DNA from: an uncultured Prevotella sp.
Lineage (GTDB): Bacteria; Bacteroidota; Bacteroidia; Bacteroidales; Bacteroidaceae
Reading direction: 5' to 3'
Assembly: GCA_934183135.1 (NCBI GenBank)
Contig: CAKPRX010000009.1
Location: 1-41,379, forward strand
Length of the DNA stretch: 41,379 nucleotides
Shown here: one piece after another, positions 9,101 through 16,532 of the stretch
Layout: every line of letters starts with the position of its first letter
How positions within the stretch are numbered: the first letter of the stretch is position 1
Notes under the pieces: generated by a model
What the model was told of the DNA's origin: nothing
The model's input: only the letters and a program-made list of their open reading frames with translations
Databases searched by the model: none
Program-made: the position numbers and the translations under genes

Positions 9101-9519
9101 ACACAGCGCAGATAGCGGCGGCCTACCGCCGGGCGGCCCGTGGCACGGCGGCCGGTCACGGGGATGCGCCCCACGAGGTAAGGGGGTACGGGCTCGTTGC
9201 CCACGGCCGACACGAGCAGGGCCAGGGCACGCAGGTCATAGCGCCAGTCGTCGTCGGCAATGGCCTCGGCCCCGTTAGAGTGGCGGCGCATGGTCTGGAT
9301 GGCCACGGTGTCGGCAGCGCCCACGCCATGGGCCCGGCAGAGATAGTCTATCTGGGCGAAGAGGTTGCCAAAGGCCATCTGGGTGTCGCGGACGCCCTCG
9401 TAGCACACCTGTACCAGCACGGCGTGCAGGTTCTTGTTGCGCACATCGGGGGTGGCGGCAGTCAGGTCGGCCAGGGCCTCGATACGTCTGAAAAGCTGTT
9501 CGGTTGTCGTAGTGTCCAT
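6157..9519 (-). CDS. Dna2-like nuclease / superfamily 1 helicase
   Basis: A 1120-residue protein starting at MDTTTTEQLF. The N-terminal half contains a RecB/Dna2-type PD-(D/E)xK nuclease signature, GRVDL near residue 338 followed by EQKSG near 354, preceded by a CTCPDF cluster (near 275) that could help bind an iron-sulphur cluster. The C-terminal half is an SF1 helicase of the Dna2/NAM7/Upf1 group: Walker A GPPGTGKTS near 700, Walker B VDEASQ near 813, motif III GDYKQLP, a GRMHPDVAEFPN motif, VERYQGSQRD (motif V) and VALTRARK (motif VI). Such enzymes process DNA ends or flaps in replication and repair. The frame stays open upstream to 9666 but that part is antisense-free tRNA and terminator sequence, so the ATG at 9519 is chosen. 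It is preceded by tRNA-Leu and followed by repeat copy 1. Confidence 0.9.
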   Translation of the reverse strand: MDTTTTEQLFRRIEALADLTAATPDVRNKNLHAVLVQVCYEGVRDTQMAFGNLFAQIDYLCRAHGVGAADTVAIQTMRRHSNGAEAIADDDWRYDLRALALLVSAVGNEPVPPYLVGRIPVTGRRATGRPAVGRRYLRCVVSHADDHYIYAYADRDDTAPTVRVAYGAHEYLRPLLRRGTQLNLLDCHGDDPIEPSLIVLEPDYLVDISAIARCFTDYGHHPLSYTVNRLASAANSQAILLGNFAGRALDDIINHAGDYDWHDTLRASFRERAMEYCTCPDFSSHEDFKTAALRQVDNLRGIVAHLFGPGGAGERRQGYDRARAILEPSFVCEQLGVQGRVDLMTTDLRLLVEQKSGANYNIQSGHPNRYGSYQKEDHYVQLLLYAGVLRYNFGRRHSQTDLRLLYSKYPLPGGLVSVNYYQALFHEAIAFRNRIVAQDYAYARQGFGPVIDRLTPETLNERQIGGRFYTDYIYRQQQQLLGPLHTLSPVARAYLAAMATFVYREQLAAKVGAHEGVGTSMADLWNMPLATKREMGNIYTGLTIMAKERSSGRGGYDTVTLRVPDQGADFLPNFRTGDMVYLYAYQGEPDVRRALLFKGSLTDIHTHRITLHLNDGQQNPQILAEGTYAVEHGGSDSTFTAQLRSLRELVSSPGPRLDLLLGQRQPTADHSRQLTRPYSPAYDDILLRAKRANDFFLLVGPPGTGKTSMALRFMVQEALTDEGASLLLMSYTNRAVDEICAMLDEAAIDYLRIGGAYTCDARFRPHLLDSRLGDAPRLDQVRRTLVSARVVVATTSTLQSRAYLFELRQFSLAIVDEASQILEPSVVGLLARVPRFVLVGDYKQLPAVVQQPAALSRVDDPLLRDMGLYDCRDSLFERLYRRELALGRTDFVGILRRQGRMHPDVAEFPNHMFYRRERLQCVPLPHQGESFIYPQDVAAPADDALGRLMHTCRNLFLASATNMAPTQSDKVNPAEAQTVARLLGRIYCYYGAHFDAAHTVGVIVPYRNQIAMIRHCLEATGIEALGHVTIDTVERYQGSQRDIIIYSFTIQHVYQLDFLTANCFEEDGHVIDRKLNVALTRARKQLILTGHEPTLRHNALFARLIDHVASRGGYVPAEDR

Positions 9520-9550
9520 CGCTCTATTAATAATAATGTGGAATGTGCCA

Positions 9551-9587
9551 AAAACAAAATTGGGAGAATCTGCCGATTCTCCCAATT
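9551..9587 (-). terminator. intrinsic terminator of tRNA-Leu
   Basis: On the minus strand a perfect 13-bp stem (AATTGGGAGAATC / GATTCTCCCAATT, loop of 4) is followed by TTGTTTTT, four bases after the tRNA 3' end. It should separate the tRNA transcript from the helicase gene that starts 32 bases further on. Confidence 0.85.
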
Positions 9588-9590
9588 CAG

Positions 9591-9672
9591 TACCCAGAGC
9601 CGGGGTCGAACCGGCACGGATTGCTCCACTGGTGTTTGAGACCAGCGCGTCTACCGATTCCGCCATCTGGGC
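9591..9672 (-). tRNA. tRNA-Leu (anticodon CAA)
   Basis: An 82-base cloverleaf on the minus strand: acceptor GCCCAGA pairs with TCTGGGT (one G-U pair), discriminator A, anticodon stem CTGGT/ACCAG with the loop CTCAAAC giving anticodon CAA (reads UUG), a long variable arm typical of class II leucine tRNAs, and a T arm GCCGG-TTCGACC-CCGGC. The 3' CCA is not encoded. A consensus promoter lies just upstream and an intrinsic terminator just downstream. Confidence 0.93.
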
Positions 9673-9698
9673 CGCAGACTTAGCTGATAAGTCGGCTG

Positions 9699-9729
9699 CA
9701 AAGATAAATGATTTTTCCGAGATAACAAA
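9699..9729 (-). promoter_or_regulatory. promoter of tRNA-Leu
   Basis: Minus-strand TTTG (9729-9726), 19 bases, then TATCTTTG (9706-9699): a full match to the Bacteroidota consensus. The expected start lies about 20 bases before the mature tRNA. Confidence 0.8.
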
Positions 9730-9754
9730 GTTTTGTAAGAAAAATCTTAAAAAG

Positions 9755-9786
9755 TTTGCGCCGTTCGTGGATATTGGTTATCTTCG
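9755..9786 (+). promoter_or_regulatory. probable promoter of manC
   Basis: TTTG at 9755-9758, 20 bases, then TATCTTCG at 9779-9786, one mismatch from TAnnTTTG. It would give a leader of about 25 bases to the ATG at 9819. Confidence 0.5.
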
Positions 9787-9818
9787 CCACCAGAACATAT
9801 TCACATCGTAATCGTACA

Positions 9819-10907
9819 ATGACTAACATAAACAATAACTACTGTGTCATACTCGCCGGCGGTAAGGGGCGCCGTCTCTGGCCGTGCAGCCGTGAGCAGT
9901 ATCCCAAGCAGTTTATCGACTTCTTCGGCAGTGGCCGCACGCTGCTCCAGCAGACATTTGACCGCATGCGCCGACTGCTGCCCCTGGACAACATATACAT
10001 CAACACCAACCAGGAGTACATGGACCTGGTGCGCAGGCAGCTGCCCGAGGTGGCGCCCGACCATATCATGGCCGAGCCCATACACCGCAACACGGCGCCC
10101 AGCATAGCCTGGGCCTGTCACCGGATAAACCACCTGAACCCCAGGGCCAACCTGCTGGCCATACCGTCGGACCAGATGGTGCTGGACGAGGCTGCCTTCG
10201 GGCGCAATGTCAACGAGGGATTTGACTTCGTGTCGGCCCACGACTGCCTGCTTACCATGGGCGTAAAGCCCACCCGTCCGGAGCCGGGCTATGGCTACAT
10301 ACAGCAGGGCGAGGTGGCCGTAGGCGAGGTGTACAGGGTGCAGTCGTTTACAGAGAAACCCGACCGCGAGTTCGCCCGCATGTTCTACGAGAGCGGCGAG
10401 TTCTTCTGGAACACGGGCATGTTCCTGGCCAACATCCCGTTCCTGTTCCACACCTTCTGCCAGATGCTCCCGCTGGTACTGCGACGGCTCGACATGGCCC
10501 ATCCGTCGTGGACCGTCGAGGAGGAAGACCGCTATGTCACCGAGAACTTCCCCTCGTACCCCAACATGTCTATCGAGCGGGGCATACTGGAGAAGTCGGA
10601 GAATGTATATGTCATGAGGTGCAACTTCGGGTGGGCCGACGTGGGCACCTGGCACAACATCTACGAGGCCATGAGCCGCACGGAGGGCGACAACGTGATT
10701 ATAGACTCTGACGTGATAGCCGACGAGGCACACAACAACATCATCAAACTGCCCAAGGGCCGCCTGGCGGTCGTCAACGGGCTTGACGGGTTTATCGTGG
10801 CCGAGGAGGGCAACGTGCTGCTCATCTGCCGCAAGGAAGACTCGTCGGCGCTGATACGCAAGTACGTGTACGACCTGCAGATGAAGCGTGGCGACGACTA
10901 TGTATAA
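9819..10907 (+). CDS. manC: mannose-1-phosphate guanylyltransferase
   Basis: A 362-residue nucleotidyltransferase that makes GDP-mannose from mannose-1-phosphate and GTP for glycan synthesis. The N-terminal signature GGKGRRLWPCSREQYPKQF, a central FTEKPD and WNTGMFLANI, and a GWADVGTW near the C-terminus are those of the family. The C-terminal phosphomannose isomerase domain of bifunctional enzymes is absent, giving the usual length of the single-function type. The start is set at MTNINNN; the in-frame ATG at 9756 would lie inside the promoter. An exported SH3 protein gene follows after 19 bases, probably in the same transcript. Confidence 0.93.
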   Translation: MTNINNNYCVILAGGKGRRLWPCSREQYPKQFIDFFGSGRTLLQQTFDRMRRLLPLDNIYINTNQEYMDLVRRQLPEVAPDHIMAEPIHRNTAPSIAWACHRINHLNPRANLLAIPSDQMVLDEAAFGRNVNEGFDFVSAHDCLLTMGVKPTRPEPGYGYIQQGEVAVGEVYRVQSFTEKPDREFARMFYESGEFFWNTGMFLANIPFLFHTFCQMLPLVLRRLDMAHPSWTVEEEDRYVTENFPSYPNMSIERGILEKSENVYVMRCNFGWADVGTWHNIYEAMSRTEGDNVIIDSDVIADEAHNNIIKLPKGRLAVVNGLDGFIVAEEGNVLLICRKEDSSALIRKYVYDLQMKRGDDYV

Positions 10908-10926
10908 CCTTATTATATTATAGGAG

Positions 10927-11370
10927 ATGACAACAGGAAAATTCTGGCTCGCCTGTCTGATAACCATGACAGGCTTGAGCGCACAGGCGCAGTCTGCCAA
11001 GACTGTCAAGATGGTAGTAACCGACAATGGCAGCGCCTATGAGTATCTTGCAGAAAGTTCTGACAAGTACCATGTAATGGGACAGGACGACGGATGGGTG
11101 GACAAGAAGACCAGCAAGATAGAGCTATGGTCGGCCGCCAAGGGCAAGGGCTGGGTCTGTGGCCGCAAGGACAGCGGCACGGTAAACATACGCCAGCGCC
11201 CCAGTACCCAGGCACCTGTAGTGGGCCGTCTGGAGAGTCAGAAGAACAGCATCCCCGACTCGGCCAGGTGCTTAGGCGTAAAGAAAGGCTGGTACCGGGT
11301 AGACTGCAACGGCACCATAGGCTATGTAAAGGCATCGGTGGCCTGCTGGAGTGCCCTGCCGATAGACTGA
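10927..11370 (+). CDS. exported SH3 domain protein
   Basis: A 147-residue protein with a signal peptide (residues 1-22, cut after AQAQ). A bacterial SH3 (SH3_3) domain covers about 84-137: VNIRQRPSTQAPVVGRL, then KGWYRVDCNGTIGYVKASV. Such domains bind peptidoglycan or peptides at the cell wall. The middle region (30-80) is unrecognised. Two Cys pairs could form disulphides. It follows manC closely, but no functional tie to mannose metabolism is evident. Confidence 0.75.
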   Translation: MTTGKFWLACLITMTGLSAQAQSAKTVKMVVTDNGSAYEYLAESSDKYHVMGQDDGWVDKKTSKIELWSAAKGKGWVCGRKDSGTVNIRQRPSTQAPVVGRLESQKNSIPDSARCLGVKKGWYRVDCNGTIGYVKASVACWSALPID

Positions 11371-11451
11371 CCATACAGCCGGCTTCGGCCGGAGATGTTG
11401 ATTATATAATGTAGGGCCATCGGCCACTTAGCGGTGGCCCTCAACGCTAAA

Positions 11452-11499
11452 CCGCCGATACGCTGTCGGCTCCCCATAGGGGCGATGGCGTATCGGCGG
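11452..11499. terminator. hairpin between convergent genes
   Basis: A 12-bp stem (CCGCCGATACGC / GCGTATCGGCGG) enclosing a second CCCC/GGGG pairing. It lies between the plus-strand SH3 gene and the minus-strand HIT gene, where a shared terminator is expected. No long T-run follows on either side. A second weaker pairing AGGGCCA/TGGCCCT lies just upstream (around 11413-11440). Confidence 0.45.
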
Positions 11500-11536
11500 C
11501 TGGTATATGTACAGGTCTGAGCCAGACCCGTGGGCA

Positions 11537-11938
11537 TCAGAGCTTCTTAAACTCGGTGTAGATGCGGTCGGCTATGGCCTGCATCTCGTCGGCCTCTAAC
11601 TTGAGGTGCTCCTTACGGAAGTCGACATCGGCCTCCGAGTTGATAGGCATCAGATGGATGTGTGCGTGGGGCACCTCCAGGCCCAGCACCACCTGGGCTA
11701 CCTTCTTACAGGGGAAGGCGGCGCGTATGGCGGTGGCCACCTTCTTAGCGAAAAGCTGGAAAGCAGCTAAGTCCTGGTCGTCCATGTCAAAGATATAGTC
11801 GACCTCCTTGCGTGGGATGACCAGCGTATGGCCCTTGGTAAGGGGACTGATGTCCAGAAAGGCGTAGAAGTCGGCGCTCTCGGCACACTTGTAGCTCGGA
11901 ATCTCTCCTGCGGCTATCTTAGAGAATATCGTGGCCAT
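11537..11938 (-). CDS. HIT family nucleotide-binding protein
   Basis: A 133-residue HIT protein starting MATIFSKIAAGEIP, a typical HINT-like beginning. The catalytic histidine triad HAHIH lies near residues 97-101 after a GLEVPH lead. Family members hydrolyse AMP-linked nucleotides such as adenosine phosphoramidates or dinucleoside polyphosphates. The longer frame upstream lies within greA and is rejected. The ATG follows the greA stop by one base, so the two form an operon, an arrangement I would expect in Bacteroidales. Confidence 0.93.
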   Translation of the reverse strand: MATIFSKIAAGEIPSYKCAESADFYAFLDISPLTKGHTLVIPRKEVDYIFDMDDQDLAAFQLFAKKVATAIRAAFPCKKVAQVVLGLEVPHAHIHLMPINSEADVDFRKEHLKLEADEMQAIADRIYTEFKKL

Positions 11939-11939
11939 A

Positions 11940-12407
11940 TTATTCGATTGAGATTTTATCGATACGCAGGCGGATAAGTCCGCTGGGAATCTTGATTTCG
12001 GCCACGTCGCCCACTTTCTTGTTGAGCAGACCCTTGGCAATAGGTGTCTGGATAGATATCTTGCCCTCGCGGATATTGGCCTCGCTCTCGCTCACGATGG
12101 TATAGGTCATCTTGGCCTGGTTGGCCAGGTTGGTCATCTCCACCTTGGACATAATCTGTACCATGTCGGTGCTCAGACGCGACACGTCGACTATCTTGGC
12201 CTCTGCGATGGTCAGTTTCATCTTGTTTATTTTACTCTCAAGGTGTGCCTGGGCCTCCTTGGCGGCATCGTACTCCGAGTTCTCGCTCAGGTCACCTTTG
12301 TCACGGGCTTCAGCTATTGCGGCTGATGCCTTGGGACGTTCTACTGCTTCGAGCCTGTGAAGCTCGGCCACGAGTTTATCGTAGCCCTCTTGCGACATGT
12401 AAGCCAT
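11940..12407 (-). CDS. greA: transcription elongation factor GreA
   Basis: A 155-residue GreA. The N-terminal coiled-coil finger (about 1-75) carries the acidic tip region ARDKGDLSENSEYDAAKEAQ, and the C-terminal FKBP-like domain ends in GDVAEIKIPSGLIRLRIDKI. It binds the RNA polymerase secondary channel and stimulates cleavage of backtracked transcripts. The start is at MAYMSQEGYDKL; the open frame upstream crosses the promoter. It is first in a two-gene unit with the HIT protein. Confidence 0.96.
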   Translation of the reverse strand: MAYMSQEGYDKLVAELHRLEAVERPKASAAIAEARDKGDLSENSEYDAAKEAQAHLESKINKMKLTIAEAKIVDVSRLSTDMVQIMSKVEMTNLANQAKMTYTIVSESEANIREGKISIQTPIAKGLLNKKVGDVAEIKIPSGLIRLRIDKISIE

Positions 12408-12529
12408 AATACTTGTTATGTTTTTTATTAGTTCAACTTGTGCAGAAAACAATAAAATAATGGAACCCCGACAGCCCTTCAGCCTTGCCGAAATTCCAAC
12501 TACTACTGTTCTCGTACTTAATACTGCTG

Positions 12530-12562
12530 CAAAGGTAGCACAAATTTGGATATAAAACAAAA
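12530..12562 (-). promoter_or_regulatory. promoter of greA-HIT
   Basis: Minus-strand TTTTG (12562-12558), 20 bases, TACCTTTG (12537-12530): a full consensus match. It predicts a leader of more than 100 bases before the greA ATG, longer than for most genes here. Confidence 0.75.
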
Positions 12563-12777
12563 TAAAAACTGATATTTTTTGTTTTTCAGCGCTTTTTGAT
12601 AATCTCTGCGGGACTGCAGAGGGGATATCACAGGTACTGAGGACAACCCATATAGCAAGGCGACGACAGGGAGGGACACGGTAAAATATGACAGGGCGTG
12701 TATGGCGCTCATTTATAACCAGTTGATTGATTTATGTCAAGAAAAATACCATCGGCAATATTTCCACAGCCATTTGC

Positions 12778-12808
12778 TTGGCGGTATGAGCCATTAGCGC
12801 TACCTTTG
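12778..12808 (+). promoter_or_regulatory. plus-strand promoter with no gene nearby
   Basis: TTG (12778-12780), 20 bases, then TACCTTTG (12801-12808), a full -7 box. The nearest plus-strand gene starts at 13071 and has its own promoter; an intrinsic terminator stands only ~45 bases downstream. Confidence 0.65.
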
Positions 12809-12813
12809 CAACG

Positions 12814-12877
12814 TGTTTTTCATAGTATTAGATTTAAGGTTAACAAGGTTTTGGACTCAGCGGAGTCCATTTTTTTT
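12814..12877 (+). ncRNA. candidate short non-coding RNA
   Basis: The sequence between the orphan promoter and the terminator would give an RNA of about 64 bases starting around GTGTTTTTCATAG and ending in the T-run at 12877. It contains no start codon with an open frame of note. The stretch TATTAGATTTAAGGTTAAC (12826-12844) seems familiar to me from Bacteroidales intergenic regions, but I cannot verify that here. The exact 5' end is inferred from the promoter. Confidence 0.5.
12852..12877 (+). terminator. intrinsic terminator
   Basis: A 7-bp stem TGGACTC / GAGTCCA with a four-base loop AGCG followed by eight T residues. It ends the short unit described above. Confidence 0.85.
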
Positions 12878-13013
12878 ACCCCTAACCCAAGTAGACAGTA
12901 TGAGTAGCACGCCCAGGTAACCACCGGAAAGCCGCCCTGGTCTTTGGGGGGCCGGAAAAGAGCGGGAAAAGGGCTGCCACAGGGGCCGAAACACAACAAA
13001 AGACCGTAATTAT

Positions 13014-13044
13014 TTTGTAATACACTTATTTTCATGTAATTTTG
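13014..13044 (+). promoter_or_regulatory. promoter of the SDR epimerase run
   Basis: TTTG (13014-13017), 19 bases, TAATTTTG (13037-13044), a full consensus match, about 26 bases before the ATG at 13071. Bases 12878-13013 between the terminator and this promoter show nothing else. Confidence 0.75.
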
Positions 13045-13070
13045 CAGTCTGATTTAGAATTTCACCATTC

Positions 13071-14066
13071 ATGAAAATACTCGTAACGGGTGCCAGTGGC
13101 TTCATAGGCAGCTTCATTGTCGAAGAGGCGCTACGCCAGGGCATGGAAACATGGGCCGCCATCAGACCCACCAGCTCCAAGAGATATCTGGCCGACCCGC
13201 GCATACATTTTATAGAACTCGACTTCGCGTCGCAAGAACGCCTGGAGGACGCCCTGAGACCTCACACGTTCGACTATGTCATCCACGCTGCCGGGGTCAC
13301 CAAGTGCCTGCACCCCGAGGACTTCTACGAGATTAACACAGAGGGGACCAAGCGGCTGGTGAAGGCTCTCATCAGCCTACAGATGCCCATACACCGGTTT
13401 GTGTACCTCAGCTCGCTCAGCGTGATGGGCGCCATACGCGAGGAACAGCCATACCAGGAGATAACCGAGCACGACTATCCCCGGCCCAACACCGCCTACG
13501 GCAAGAGCAAGCTTAGGGCCGAGCGGTTCATCGAGTCGGTGGGCACGGGGTTCCCCTCGGTCATCCTACGGCCCACCGGCGTGTACGGCCCGAGGGAAAA
13601 GGACTACTACATGATGGCCAAGAGCATCAGGAACCACGTAGACTTCGCCGTGGGGTTCCGCCGCCAGGACATCACGTTTGTCTATGTCAAGGACGTGGTA
13701 CAGGCGGTGTTCCTCACCCTCAACCACGGCATGAACGGCCGCAAGTATTTCCTGAGCGACGGCAACGTGTACCGCTCGGCCGACTTCAGTAACCTGATAC
13801 GGCGAGCCCTGGGCAACCCCTGGTGGATACGCGTCACCGCACCAGTGTGGTGCCTGCGCCTGGTAACGGGCGTGGCCGAGATGGTGGCCCAGGCCACGGG
13901 GCGCATCAGCGCACTCAACCGCGACAAGTTTAACATCCTGCGCCAGCGCAACTGGCGCTGCGACACAGAGCCCGCCATGGACGAGCTGGGCTATCACCCT
14001 CACTACGACCTGGAAAGGGGCGTGGCCGAGACCATCGCCTGGTACCGGCAGGAGGGATGGCTGTAA
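13071..14066 (+). CDS. NAD-dependent epimerase/dehydratase (extended SDR)
   Basis: A 331-residue extended short-chain dehydrogenase. The Rossmann glycine motif TGASGFIG is at residues 7-14, an SSLS catalytic serine segment near 109-112, and YGKSK (about 143-147) provides the catalytic Tyr and Lys. The C-terminal half (RPTGVYGPREKDYY; NVYRSADFSNL) is the variable substrate domain. The substrate cannot be read from sequence: nucleotide sugars are the usual choice, but members also act on steroid- or ceramide-like lipids. A PAP2-family membrane enzyme follows after 27 bases, which makes a lipid substrate worth considering. Confidence 0.85.
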   Translation: MKILVTGASGFIGSFIVEEALRQGMETWAAIRPTSSKRYLADPRIHFIELDFASQERLEDALRPHTFDYVIHAAGVTKCLHPEDFYEINTEGTKRLVKALISLQMPIHRFVYLSSLSVMGAIREEQPYQEITEHDYPRPNTAYGKSKLRAERFIESVGTGFPSVILRPTGVYGPREKDYYMMAKSIRNHVDFAVGFRRQDITFVYVKDVVQAVFLTLNHGMNGRKYFLSDGNVYRSADFSNLIRRALGNPWWIRVTAPVWCLRLVTGVAEMVAQATGRISALNRDKFNILRQRNWRCDTEPAMDELGYHPHYDLERGVAETIAWYRQEGWL

Positions 14067-14093
14067 GCAACGACCCTAAAACGATTTCGGACA

Positions 14094-15068
14094 TTGAAAA
14101 CTATTATCGACATATTCCGCATAGAGCGCTCGCCGCGCCGCGGGCTGCTCGCCATGGAGTGGGTAGTCATGGGCTATACCGTGCTCACGCTGCTCATCAT
14201 CCTGTTTACCTACACCAAGCTGGCCAACCCCGACTCCATGATATGGGGACGCGTGCGGGCTGTGGCCATGACACTGGCCCTGTGGATAGTGTACCGCATA
14301 GTGCCCTGCCGGGCCACCCTGCTTATCAGGGCGACGGGACAGATGGCGCTGCTGGCCTGGTGGTATCCCGACACGTACGAGATTAACCGCGTGCTGCCCA
14401 ACCTGGACCACCTATTTGCCTCCTGGGAGCAGGCCCTGTTTGGCTTCCAGCCCGCCCTGGTATTCGCCCGCGCCGTGCCGTCGGCCGTGGTGTCCGAACT
14501 GATGAGCCTGGGCTATGCCGCCTACTACCCCATGATGGTGCTGGTGCTGATGGTCTACTTCTTTGCCCGCTACCAGGAGTTCACGCGGTGCGCCTTTGTC
14601 ATCATAGCCGCCTTCATGGTGTACTATGTGGTCTTTGACCTGCTGCCGGTGGCCGGCCCCACCTATTACTACAAGGCGGTGGGCGTGGGGCAGATTGCAG
14701 CGGGCGTATTCCCCAGCGTGGGCCACTACTTCAACACCCACACGGCCTGTCTTACCACACCGGGCTACGCCGACGGGTTCTTCTACCACCTGGTAGAAAA
14801 CGCCAAGGCCGCCGGCGAGCGCCCCACGGCCGCCTTCCCCAGCTCGCACGTCGGGGTGTCTACCATCTGCATGCTGCTGTTATGGCACGCGCGGCGGCGG
14901 GGCCTCTTCTACACGCTGCTGCCCGTCTACATACTGCTGTGCCTGGCCACTGTGTACATCCAGGCCCACTATGCCATCGACGCCATAGCCGGCTTCGTCA
15001 CGGGCATAGTACTCTATGCCGTGCTGATGTATGCCATACCCCTGCCTGCCGAGCACCGACGGCGCTAA
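14094..15068 (+). CDS. PAP2/Aur1-like membrane phosphotransferase or phosphatase
   Basis: A 324-residue polytopic protein with about six membrane segments. PAP2 motifs are present: GPTYYYK (188-194) as a divergent first motif, PSSH (249-252) and H292-x3-D296 (AHYAID). This spacing and the GPTYYY segment resemble the Aur1/Ipt1 branch, which transfers inositol-phosphate or similar headgroups to lipids, more than simple PgpB-type phosphatases; that is inference. The start is a TTG at 14094: the epimerase stop is in the same frame only ten codons upstream, and the first ATG (14154) would remove a positively charged lead (IERSPRRG) just before the first membrane helix. It probably shares a transcript with the epimerase. 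Confidence 0.78.
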   Translation: MKTIIDIFRIERSPRRGLLAMEWVVMGYTVLTLLIILFTYTKLANPDSMIWGRVRAVAMTLALWIVYRIVPCRATLLIRATGQMALLAWWYPDTYEINRVLPNLDHLFASWEQALFGFQPALVFARAVPSAVVSELMSLGYAAYYPMMVLVLMVYFFARYQEFTRCAFVIIAAFMVYYVVFDLLPVAGPTYYYKAVGVGQIAAGVFPSVGHYFNTHTACLTTPGYADGFFYHLVENAKAAGERPTAAFPSSHVGVSTICMLLLWHARRRGLFYTLLPVYILLCLATVYIQAHYAIDAIAGFVTGIVLYAVLMYAIPLPAEHRRR

Positions 15069-15137
15069 GCACCCCTACGGCCGGGGGCCATACGCCCACA
15101 GGCCATCATCCCGATAACGAATAACATCCACAAGATA

Positions 15138-16466
<1,329 letters not shown>

Positions 16467-16494
16467 GCCGCAGGAAAAAAACTGACGGTTTACC

Positions 16495-16525
16495 TTGCTT
16501 TTTCTACACAAAAGACATATCTTTG
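16495..16525 (+). promoter_or_regulatory. promoter of the ABC exporter
   Basis: TTG (16495-16497), 20 bases, TATCTTTG (16518-16525). The ATG at 16533 is only seven bases past the box, so the message would have almost no leader. Confidence 0.65.
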
Positions 16526-16532
16526 TATCATT

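Noticed and set aside
6142..9639. An 1165-codon open frame on the plus strand opposite the helicase gene.
   Set aside because: It mirrors the GC-rich codon pattern of the helicase, whose motifs are unmistakable. The plus-strand product is Val/Gly/His/Gln-rich with no recognisable domain.
9520..9666. N-terminal extension of the helicase frame up to 9666.
   Set aside because: This part is the sequence of tRNA-Leu and its terminator; the translation MAESVDALVSNTSG is simply the tRNA read as protein.
9756..9818. A longer start for manC at 9756.
   Set aside because: The extra residues would be encoded by the promoter region, and the family begins near MTNINNNYCVILAGG.
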